In this document: positions 1-6,061 of the stretch, one piece after another
Numbering within the stretch: position 1 is the first letter of the stretch
Layout of the letters: every line of letters begins with the position of its first letter
Source of the DNA: JBMNCR01 sp049366695
GTDB lineage: Bacteria; Bacillota; Clostridia; Eubacteriales; Alkalibacteraceae
DNA length: 10,546 bases
NCBI GenBank assembly: GCA_049366695.1
Contig: JBMNCR010000020.1
Span: 1-10,546 of the forward strand
Direction: 5' to 3'
Position numbers and translations under genes: made by a program
Notes under the pieces: model-generated
Told to the model about the DNA's origin: nothing
The model's database searches: none
Seen by the model: only the letters and a program-made list of their open reading frames with translations

Positions 1-702
1 CAAGTGGGGAAGTTCTCATGCTCATTTCTGGGTACATTTAGATTAACATTTATAAGCTGTATAGATGAGCAAGAAACTATAATAAAAGCTTTGGAAATGG
101 GAGGAGATAACTATTTAGTCAAACCTTTTAACTTCAGAGAGTTAAATGCAAGAATCCAATCCAATCTTCGAAGAGTAGATTTTGACTCAGAATGGAATAA
201 TAATATTGTAAACAAAAGAATTATTGTAAATGACATTATTATATACTTAGAAAGCCGTACAGTCTATAAGAAAAATAAACGGGTTTATTTGTCACCTACT
301 GAATTTGACATACTTACATATATGATTAACCATCCAGGAAAAACACTCAGTTATGATGATATCTTTAAAACAGTCTGGAACGGAGACAGCCTTGGAGATA
401 TCCGCACGGTCATGGTGCACGTAAGTAACCTACGCAAAAAGATTGAAGAAGATATTTCAAATCCAAAATATATAAAAACCATCCGAAAATTTGGATATAT
501 TTTGCAGGGTATATTCAGGAACATTCTTCAAGAGATATTGATGACAAAAATGGGTACACATCTTAGATGCATTAAGAATGATTGGTTCTTTACTAACTTC
601 AACGCCATAAAAAATAATAGATTGTTATTTCTATGTCTTTTTACCCATCCAATCCTTACTAAATCCATTTCAGTTACGAATATTCATGTAATTTTAAGAT
701 AA
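1..702 (+). CDS. OmpR/PhoB-type response regulator, 5' end outside the window, possibly degenerate
   Basis: The frame is open to the window edge, so the start and the phospho-acceptor Asp are not visible. Residues are counted from the GTG at 4. Residues about 15-57 are the second half of a receiver domain: FISC ends strand beta-4 with the conserved Ser/Thr position, and NYLVKPF carries the conserved Lys and cis-Pro. Residues about 72-168 are an OmpR-type winged helix (LSPTEFDIL, recognition helix VMVHVSNLRKKIE, C-terminal hairpin IKTIRKFGYIL), so this is a DNA-binding regulator of a two-component system. Such proteins usually end within a few residues of the GY-L hairpin. Here about 63 further residues follow with no recognisable domain, which suggests loss of the normal stop. 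The first 12 or so residues also fit a receiver poorly, and another frame reads SGEVL there, so a frameshift near the edge is possible. No histidine kinase is seen downstream. Family is certain; intactness is not. Confidence 0.75.
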   Translation, partial: QVGKFSCSFLGTFRLTFISCIDEQETIIKALEMGGDNYLVKPFNFRELNARIQSNLRRVDFDSEWNNNIVNKRIIVNDIIIYLESRTVYKKNKRVYLSPTEFDILTYMINHPGKTLSYDDIFKTVWNGDSLGDIRTVMVHVSNLRKKIEEDISNPKYIKTIRKFGYILQGIFRNILQEILMTKMGTHLRCIKNDWFFTNFNAIKNNRLLFLCLFTHPILTKSISVTNIHVILR

Positions 703-820
703 AATTTACTGCGATTTGTTTTATTAAAAAAGATAATTAATTATAAACTTAGATATTAAACTCATAATTCTTCAAGTATAACTGTTCATACAAAGAAATA
801 GAACCGTCTTTAATATTTTT

Positions 821-875
821 GCAACATATATATTGTTTTATGCAATATATATTTGACTTTTTGGCATATATATTA
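821..875. repeat. Three phased AT-rich direct repeats over the XRE promoter (candidate operators)
   Basis: GCAACATATATATT (821-834), GCAATATATATT (842-853) and GCATATATATTA (864-875) are imperfect copies of GCAnATATATATT. They start 21 and 22 bp apart, two helical turns, so they lie on one face of the DNA. The second abuts the -35 box and the third fills the spacer up to the -10 box. This is a natural arrangement for autorepression by the XRE protein encoded just downstream. Repeat positions are seen; the regulator assignment is inference, and low-complexity AT sequence could produce it by chance. Confidence 0.45.
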
Positions 876-881
876 TATAAT
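853..881 (+). promoter_or_regulatory. Sigma-A-type promoter of the XRE/membrane protein operon
   Basis: TTGACT (853-858), a 17-bp spacer and a perfect TATAAT (876-881). Transcription would begin near 888, leaving a leader of about 24 nt with GAGGT at 902-906 before the ATG at 912. This settles the start of the following gene at 912, because an earlier in-frame ATG at 819 lies upstream of the promoter. Confidence 0.8.
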
Positions 882-911
882 TCTAACAAATACATACATG
901 CGAGGTTAGTA

Positions 912-1106
912 ATGAAAAATAAGAATCTAAAATTAGCAAGAATCGAGAAAGATTGGACACAGGAACAATTAGCACAAAGAGTAAATGTCACGAGACAGAC
1001 AATAAGCTTAATTGAGGCAGGTAAATATAATCCTACTTTAAAACTTTGTATTGCAATTTGTAAAGAACTAAATAAAACTTTAAATGATATTTTTTGGGAG
1101 GTATGA
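912..1106 (+). CDS. Small XRE-family HTH transcriptional regulator
   Basis: A 64-residue protein that is almost entirely one Cro/C1-type helix-turn-helix: residues 4-60 contain KLARIEKDWTQEQLAQ, then the recognition helix VTRQTISLIEAGKYNP and a closing helix ending LNDIFW. This is the minimal YvaO/SinR-like or 'helix-turn-helix transcriptional regulator' form with no ligand domain. The ATG at 912 is chosen because GAGGT lies 5 nt upstream and the promoter lies at 853-881. The stop at 1104-1106 is three bases before the next start, and the GGGAGGT site of the next gene lies inside this coding sequence, so the two genes are translationally coupled. Small XRE regulators of this type often sit directly before a DUF6773-like membrane protein and repress their own operon; the repeats at 821-875 fit that. 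Partner assignment is inference. Confidence 0.92.
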   Translation: MKNKNLKLARIEKDWTQEQLAQRVNVTRQTISLIEAGKYNPTLKLCIAICKELNKTLNDIFWEV

Positions 1107-1109
1107 TTT

Positions 1110-1556
1110 ATGAAAAAAATTGAAGATGAAAGAATTATTTCAGAAAAAAGAAAGATCAATTCAAGTGCATTTGGAATATGCTATCTAGCATTATGGGGGA
1201 TATTAATATTTAGACAATTTGCGTTGAAACAAAATATTACAGAATATATGGATATATTTTTACTTACAATTGGTATTTCCATATACTTAACTATAAATAA
1301 TGTATTTAAAGGATACTATTTGACCTATAGGAGTAAACAAGATAGAAAAAAAGTAAATTTAATAGGTGCATTAGTTGGTTCCATTACCTTTGGGATGGTG
1401 CAATCATTGGTTATAAAATATGACTTTCACAATTTAAAAGATATTTTAGTATTAATTTTTTCCTCTTTTATATTCTTTATAATATGGATAATAAGTCAAA
1501 GTATATTATTAAAAATAAGCGAAAAAAAAGCAAACCAAGATTTAAATGGTGATTAA
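1110..1556 (+). CDS. Four-helix integral membrane protein, DUF6773-like
   Basis: A 148-residue protein. A charged N-terminus (KKIEDERIISEKRKINSSAFG) is followed by about four hydrophobic stretches near residues 20-38, 48-64, 83-103 and 111-134, and a charged C-terminal tail. The opening DER-x(3)-EKRKINS-x-AFG and the HTH neighbour resemble the DUF6773 family of small clostridial and bacillar membrane proteins, recognised from memory and not from a search. GGGAGGT at 1096-1102 lies 7 nt before the ATG. It is co-transcribed with the XRE gene and followed by a terminator at 1587-1625. The biochemical role is unknown; pairs of this kind are sometimes proposed to sense envelope state or act like toxin/antitoxin-linked modules, but nothing in the sequence decides this. 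Confidence 0.85.
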   Translation: MKKIEDERIISEKRKINSSAFGICYLALWGILIFRQFALKQNITEYMDIFLLTIGISIYLTINNVFKGYYLTYRSKQDRKKVNLIGALVGSITFGMVQSLVIKYDFHNLKDILVLIFSSFIFFIIWIISQSILLKISEKKANQDLNGD

Positions 1557-1586
1557 CTGATAATTTTTCTAAAAAATACAATGTAC

Positions 1587-1625
1587 AAAAACTGTAATAG
1601 AAACTAATTCTATCACAGTTTTTTT
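1587..1625 (+). terminator. Rho-independent terminator of the XRE/membrane protein operon
   Basis: Left arm AAAAACTGTAATAGAA (1587-1602), loop ACTAA, right arm TTCTATCACAGTTTTT (1608-1623), with one A/C mismatch in the stem, running into a T tract. It sits about 30 bp after the stop at 1556. Confidence 0.85.
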
Positions 1626-1762
1626 GTTTAAAAATATTAAAATTACTTATCGTACTTTTTTAAATGAAAGTGACTTTATTGATTATTGCACAATGTTTGA
1701 AGATAGTGGTTGTAAACATATATCAGAAACAAAAAAAATTAGGAACACAATATTTTAAGTAG

Positions 1763-2083
1763 ATAAATAACAGGGTAGGTGATGACATTTTTTCTGATAA
1801 ATCCTCTCATGCAGGAAGGTATAATCGTTTAGCAAATATGTGGTTAACTATTGCTATTTGTTATTTTCCAATGTTGATAACATTCATATATACAGGTTCA
1901 ATCAATATAAAAGTTATATATAATCCAAAAGTATTATATATAACAGCTGGATTTTGGGAAAAAAGTAGATTTGGATTCTGGCGAGCTTTTTTATTTGAAA
2001 CACCATTTACGCTTATGAGAGAATATTTATGGCTTTTTTCCCCTGTTATTATAACTCTTTTTATAATCACAGCATCTATATAA
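1763..2083 (+). pseudogene. Remnant of a small membrane protein gene
   Basis: An open frame runs from just after the in-frame TAG at 1760-1762 to the TAA at 2081-2083. It reads plausibly as protein from its first codons (RVGDDIFSDKSSHAGRYNRL) and then gives two strong hydrophobic stretches, MWLTIAICYFPMLITFIYTG and YLWLFSPVIITLFIITASI, around a basic/aromatic middle (FGFWRAFLFETPFTL). The first ATG is at 1838, inside the protein-like part, and its only purine-rich site (AGGAAGG, 1813-1819) is 18 nt away, too far to be convincing. Upstream of the TAG the same frame continues (GTQYFK), which hints at an interrupted gene. No family recognised. It may instead be an intact 81-residue protein from 1838, or chance. 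Confidence 0.35.
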
Positions 2084-2115
2084 GACTTCACAACAAGATT
2101 TTATATCTTGACAAG

Positions 2116-2147
2116 TTTACAACTGTCCCTATTACAAATGCTATAAT
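2116..2147 (+). promoter_or_regulatory. Promoter-like element with BlaI/MecI-like half-sites and no gene behind it
   Basis: TACAACTGT (2118-2126) and TACAAATGCT (2133-2142) each resemble the TACAnnTGTA core of BlaI/MecI operators (7 of 8 and 6 of 8 matches), 15 bp apart. They lead directly into TATAAT at 2142-2147. The best -35 candidates (TTTACA at 2116, 20 bp spacing, or TACAAC at 2118, 18 bp) are weak. Downstream there is no blaI, M56 peptidase or any credible open frame before the convergent gene end at 2277. The element may be left over from a deleted locus, or a chance match. Confidence 0.3.
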
Positions 2148-2208
2148 GAAAATGGCATAACTCATTTCATCTCATAAATATATTAAACAATGCAATCGAT
2201 TACCTTCT

Positions 2209-2220
2209 TTTGTCGACAAA
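2209..2220. repeat. Perfect 12-bp palindrome
   Basis: TTTGTCGACAAA is exactly self-complementary and lies 57 bp past the stop of the TPR-MBL gene. It has no loop and no adjacent T tract on either strand, so it is not a normal terminator. It could be a protein-binding site or a recombination scar. Confidence 0.4.
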
Positions 2221-2276
2221 GGATACCATGCTCATAATCTTCTTCATTTCTTTTATTTTTTAGATTTTGAATCATC

Positions 2277-4847
2277 CTATGTGCTTAACCCTAACATTAA
2301 ATGGCAATTCATGTCATAATTATTATATATTGCATCAACTACCTCACTATGTCTTAAGCCTTTTCTATAATAGATTAAACATTCGCCATTATTAATCTCA
2401 TCGAACTCAACATCTTTATAATCAATATAATCATAAATTATTTTCTTTTCAAAATGATTTATTTCATTAATTGCCCATACCTCCAAATTATTAGAGAAAT
2501 TGATTTTAAAGCTGATATCTACAGGCAACACAACATTTTCAAGAATATTATTGAAAGAATCAGCGATATGTTTTCTTAACCCCCTAAACTCCTCTCCAAA
2601 TTCTGATATTAAGCATATTTCAGGATTTAGTATATTATTTAATTCAATTAGCCCTAATCTACCTAAATGATTCCCATAGTAAGGAGGAGATTCAAATTTA
2701 TTGTTTTTAGATTGATCAATTTCTATCTCATAATCTTTAAAACCACCTATATGAGCAATCAAAACGATTCTGTTTAACAGCTTGGGTTTTATACCTTCAT
2801 AAATTTTCCTCATTTCGTCGTTCCAACCCATGTCAGCAGTATAAACCAAACTAACTTCATTATTAATATTTAGATAAAAACCAAATGCTTTATCATGATA
2901 AATATCGCCATAAGTCCTATGCTTACATGCTATTGGATTAATGTGAATATCATTTATCTGTTTCTTCATTTTAATAGTTTTTGTTCCATGAATAGTTTGC
3001 CATTGGATTAATCCATTGTTACTTTTATTTATCAGGCTATTAATACCTACAAATTTCATTTCTACCTCTTGGCTAGCAAATATCTCTATTCTTTTTTTCT
3101 TATTATTATATTCTTTGTCAATCGCTGTCCATATGTCTCTTTCTTCGTCTCCTATGTCATTTTCTGTTTTATTAGCTATGCAATTTATCTCTTTCATGGA
3201 AATATTATATTTTCGTGCAAGCTTGGAAGATAAAAATACTTCTTTTAGGTGTTTATTATACTGATACAATAAATTCATAATTGGTTCTAAATCTGCAGTA
3301 TGATCATCATGAGCATGAGAAACAAATATTTTATCAATTTCATAAAACTTATGACCTGAGGATCTAAATATTTGTACAAAATTATACCCAGGATCAACAA
3401 CTAATCCTTTTCCATTCAAGTTTAAATAGTATCCTCCTCCAATTGTACTAGAGACTAATGGAGTAAAAGAATTCCATCTTCTAAGGACTTCTAAAGTAAT
3501 GCTATTGTCTCTATTATCTTCATTATCCACATCATCATATGGATCCTCACTTAAAAAATTTAATAAGTACTTCTTTCTATTTGCAATTGCTTTAGTTTCT
3601 ATATGTTGTGTTTGAAATAATACAAGTTCTGCTCTTGAAACTTCGCTCTCATTATTTTGAAAACGCCCATTTATGTCATCTAAAAAATCTATTTTTTTTA
3701 TATAATTATTATCAATTTCAAAAACTCTTCCAGTTAAATTTCTATGCATAAAAAATTTTCGTGCATCTTCGAATTCCTTTTTAATACAACTAATTTCAAC
3801 ATCATCTTTCAATTGATATTTTTTCAGCAATACTCGTCCTGCATGCAAGTAAGCATACGAAAAACCTGGGCTGAGTTTTTTAGTTTGATCTAAATATTTA
3901 AGTGCTTCATTGTAATAATCTTTACTTCCCATTTTTGCTAACTCGTAATACACTTTCCCTACACCATAAAGTGACATAGTAACAGCTTTCCAATTGCTTA
4001 TATTACAATGATCTAAATTAAACTTAAAATGTTTAGTGTCATCAAAAATGCCTTCTTTGTTTAGAATTGACTCGAAACATTCTATCGCCTTATCATATTC
4101 TCCTAAAATATAATAACTATCCCCTAAGTATGCTTGAGCATAAGTAAACTCTTTATCTATATGTAATGCTTCTTTAAATCTATCAATAGCTTTATATGTA
4201 CTTCCCTCTTTTAACATTATTTTGCCAAGCCCATTAATTGGTGACGGATAATCTAGTGCATCTTTTCTAGCATTTTCATAACATTTACTTGCCTTATCAT
4301 AATTTCGTAATTGTTTATATACATCTCCTTTTAAATTCCAATAATGGGGAAAGAAAGATGAAATCCTATTATCAATTTGCTCCAATTTTTCTTTCGCATT
4401 TAAATATAGCTCTACATTATTTTCTTCATATTGTCCGTTTAGAAATTTACTAGTTTCTGCTTTTTCATAATATGTGCATGCTAGTCCCCACGTTCCATAT
4501 ATCATCATATCATCATCTTTTATACATTCTGTAAAGAATTCAATTGCTCTTTTATAATCATCAAAGGCCTTATCTGCTTCATCACGAAATTTTCTCTTTG
4601 CTCGACCTAGCATTACATCTCCATAAGCAAATAAGCAATAAGGTTTATCCTTTATTGATAACTTATTAAAAACACTTTCTGCATTTTTATAATCTCCATT
4701 AAGATAATACAAATATCCTAATAAAAATTCCTGAATTTCACCCTCCTGATCTTTCAACTTCATTTTAACAACATTTATTTTTTTTTCATTAGTATACGAT
4801 TCTTGTATCACCTCTATATAAAACTGTTGCCACCATTTTTTTTCCAT
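2277..4847 (-). CDS. TPR-repeat protein fused to a metallo-beta-lactamase-fold hydrolase
   Basis: An 856-residue protein. The ATG at 4847 is chosen because AAAGGGG lies upstream with a 9-nt gap; a TTG at 4925 would add 26 poorly supported residues. Residues about 38-350 hold seven or eight tetratricopeptide repeats (for example YLYYLNGDYKNAESVF, NLKGDVYKQLRNYDKASKCY, YLGDSYYILGEYDKAIECF). Residues about 450-800 are a metallo-beta-lactamase domain: LRRWNSFTP, GGGYYL, VVDPG (Asp485), the metal motif HAHDDH (His511, His513, Asp515, His516), ACKH (His643), YTADMGW (bridging Asp672) and NHLG (His727). All usual two-metal ligands are present, so it is probably an active hydrolase; substrate (nucleotide, nucleic acid or lactone) is unknown. 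No signal peptide or membrane helix is seen, so it is likely cytoplasmic. The TPRs probably bind a partner protein. It stands alone, divergent from the MoxR/vWA pair, which suggests a functional link by adjacency only. Confidence 0.88.
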   Translation of the reverse strand: MEKKWWQQFYIEVIQESYTNEKKINVVKMKLKDQEGEIQEFLLGYLYYLNGDYKNAESVFNKLSIKDKPYCLFAYGDVMLGRAKRKFRDEADKAFDDYKRAIEFFTECIKDDDMMIYGTWGLACTYYEKAETSKFLNGQYEENNVELYLNAKEKLEQIDNRISSFFPHYWNLKGDVYKQLRNYDKASKCYENARKDALDYPSPINGLGKIMLKEGSTYKAIDRFKEALHIDKEFTYAQAYLGDSYYILGEYDKAIECFESILNKEGIFDDTKHFKFNLDHCNISNWKAVTMSLYGVGKVYYELAKMGSKDYYNEALKYLDQTKKLSPGFSYAYLHAGRVLLKKYQLKDDVEISCIKKEFEDARKFFMHRNLTGRVFEIDNNYIKKIDFLDDINGRFQNNESEVSRAELVLFQTQHIETKAIANRKKYLLNFLSEDPYDDVDNEDNRDNSITLEVLRRWNSFTPLVSSTIGGGYYLNLNGKGLVVDPGYNFVQIFRSSGHKFYEIDKIFVSHAHDDHTADLEPIMNLLYQYNKHLKEVFLSSKLARKYNISMKEINCIANKTENDIGDEERDIWTAIDKEYNNKKKRIEIFASQEVEMKFVGINSLINKSNNGLIQWQTIHGTKTIKMKKQINDIHINPIACKHRTYGDIYHDKAFGFYLNINNEVSLVYTADMGWNDEMRKIYEGIKPKLLNRIVLIAHIGGFKDYEIEIDQSKNNKFESPPYYGNHLGRLGLIELNNILNPEICLISEFGEEFRGLRKHIADSFNNILENVVLPVDISFKINFSNNLEVWAINEINHFEKKIIYDYIDYKDVEFDEINNGECLIYYRKGLRHSEVVDAIYNNYDMNCHLMLGLST

Positions 4848-5182
4848 GACTAGATTCCCCTTTTTAAAACTACATATGCTTATATATTTTTGTGTAGCAA
4901 TTCTATTATTATCATCATAATCCAAGAAAGAGTTAGTATTTTGTAGAAAATTGTATTATCAATGTAAAAACGACTCTATTATCAAGAATTTCTTTATGCC
5001 TTATTCCTGTTTATTTCATATCTTAGATTGTGGTATAGTTTTAGAAACCATATACTTTCTTAATTAATATTTATGAGATTGCTGTGTATCTTTACTATCT
5101 ATATCTTGACTATAAATAAAAAAACATGTAAGCTGAAATTATGTGAAATATTTATTTTATAATAAAAAAGGAATGGAATACA
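4848..5182. promoter_or_regulatory. Divergent promoter region between the TPR-MBL gene and the MoxR/vWA pair
   Basis: About 335 bp without a supported gene. For the rightward pair, the best candidates are an extended -10 TGGTATAGT at 5031-5039 with a poor -35, and a good -35 TTGACT at 5106-5111 with only a weak -10 (TAAGCT, 5129-5134). For the leftward gene, TATTATCAA occurs twice (4954-4962 and 4977-4985), reading TTGATAATA on that strand, with no convincing -10. Nothing shows which promoter is used. Confidence 0.4.
4954..4985. repeat. Direct repeat TATTATCAA, two copies 23 bp apart
   Basis: Identical 9-mers at 4954-4962 and 4977-4985, upstream of the TPR-MBL gene. The spacing is near two helical turns, so a dimeric regulator site is possible. 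In AT-rich sequence a 9-bp repeat could also arise by chance. Confidence 0.3.
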
Positions 5183-6061
5183 ATGAATTTAGATGAGATA
5201 AAACAAGGCTTAAAACATCAAAACTATATTGCAGATGAAAATACAGCAAGAGTATTAAACTATTCCCTTTTACTAAAAAAGCCTTTATTGATTGAAGGTC
5301 CTGCTGGAGCAGGCAAAACTGAACTTGCCAAAGCATGGAGTCAATATTTAGGCAGAAATTTGATTCGTCTTCAATGTTATGAAGGTATAGATGAAGGAAA
5401 ATCACTCTACGAATGGGATTACCAAAAGCAATTGTTGTATATCCAAACAAGGAGTTCAGACTCTAAGGAGTGGTTTGATACAAGCACCAATATTTATACA
5501 AAATCGTTTTTATTGGAGCGCCCTTTACTTAAAGCCATAGGTAGCGACAAACCTTCGGTTCTTCTCATTGACGAAATCGATAAAAGTGATGAAGAATTTG
5601 AAAGCTTTCTTTTGGAAATATTATCAGACTGGCAAATCACTATTCCTGAAATTGGAACAATACCTGCTGTCAGCATCCCCTACGTCCTACTAACTAGCAA
5701 CAGTACACGCAATCTCAGTCAAGCGCTGCGTCGAAGATGTCTTTATCTGTATTTGGATTACCCAAACGAACAAAGAGAATTAGATATTCTTAAAATCCAC
5801 TTTCCCAATCTAAAAGAATCCCTAGGCAAACAAGTCATCACTTTTATCAGAAAAATAAGATTAGAAAAACTTAAAAAACATCCAAGTATCAGTGAAGTTA
5901 TCGACTGGGTATCTATCTTAGATCAATTAGAGATAAAATCGCTATCCATCGATATTTTTATCAGCTCACTGAATATACTTCTAAAATACAAAGAAGATTA
6001 TCAACATATACAAGAAATTGTGAAACAAGAGGACTGGTTTAATGGAATATTTCATAAATAA
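5183..6061 (+). CDS. MoxR-family AAA+ ATPase, CoxD-like
   Basis: A 292-residue ATPase close to the usual MoxR length. Walker A is GPAGAGKT (residues 39-46), Walker B LLIDEID (127-133, Asp130 and Glu131), sensor 1 TSNSTRN (171-177) and the arginine-finger region ALRRR (181-185); the C-terminal part (about 195-290) is the helical lid. The LEGP/IEGP opening, the short ATPase core and the partner gene match the CoxD-like branch of MoxR proteins, which act as chaperones with a von Willebrand A partner. In CO-dehydrogenase clusters that pair inserts sulfur and copper into the molybdenum cofactor, but no such enzyme gene is here, so a different client is likely. A GGA-containing site (AAAAGGA, 5166-5172) lies 10 nt before the ATG. 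Its last 20 bases overlap the next gene, showing translational coupling. Confidence 0.93.
   Translation: MNLDEIKQGLKHQNYIADENTARVLNYSLLLKKPLLIEGPAGAGKTELAKAWSQYLGRNLIRLQCYEGIDEGKSLYEWDYQKQLLYIQTRSSDSKEWFDTSTNIYTKSFLLERPLLKAIGSDKPSVLLIDEIDKSDEEFESFLLEILSDWQITIPEIGTIPAVSIPYVLLTSNSTRNLSQALRRRCLYLYLDYPNEQRELDILKIHFPNLKESLGKQVITFIRKIRLEKLKKHPSISEVIDWVSILDQLEIKSLSIDIFISSLNILLKYKEDYQHIQEIVKQEDWFNGIFHK

Noticed and set aside
819..911. In-frame upstream ATG at 819 extending the XRE regulator by 31 residues
   Set aside because: It lies upstream of the strong promoter at 853-881 and lacks a ribosome site, while the ATG at 912 has GAGGT 5 nt before it.
749..1159. 136-codon minus-strand frame across the XRE gene
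   Set aside because: It is antisense to a clear HTH gene, has no ribosome site and no recognisable family.
2094..2110. CAAGAT-TTTAT-ATCTTG hairpin as a terminator
   Set aside because: The 6-bp stem is weak and AT-rich, with no T tract on either side.
2228..2263. Eleven-codon hydrophobic mini-frame with AAAGGA upstream on the plus strand
   Set aside because: Far too short to support, spacing is tight, and such frames are expected by chance in AT-rich DNA.
4848..4925. TTG start giving 26 more N-terminal residues for the TPR-MBL protein
   Set aside because: No ribosome site precedes it, and the ATG at 4847 has AAAGGGG at good spacing and starts right before the TPR region.
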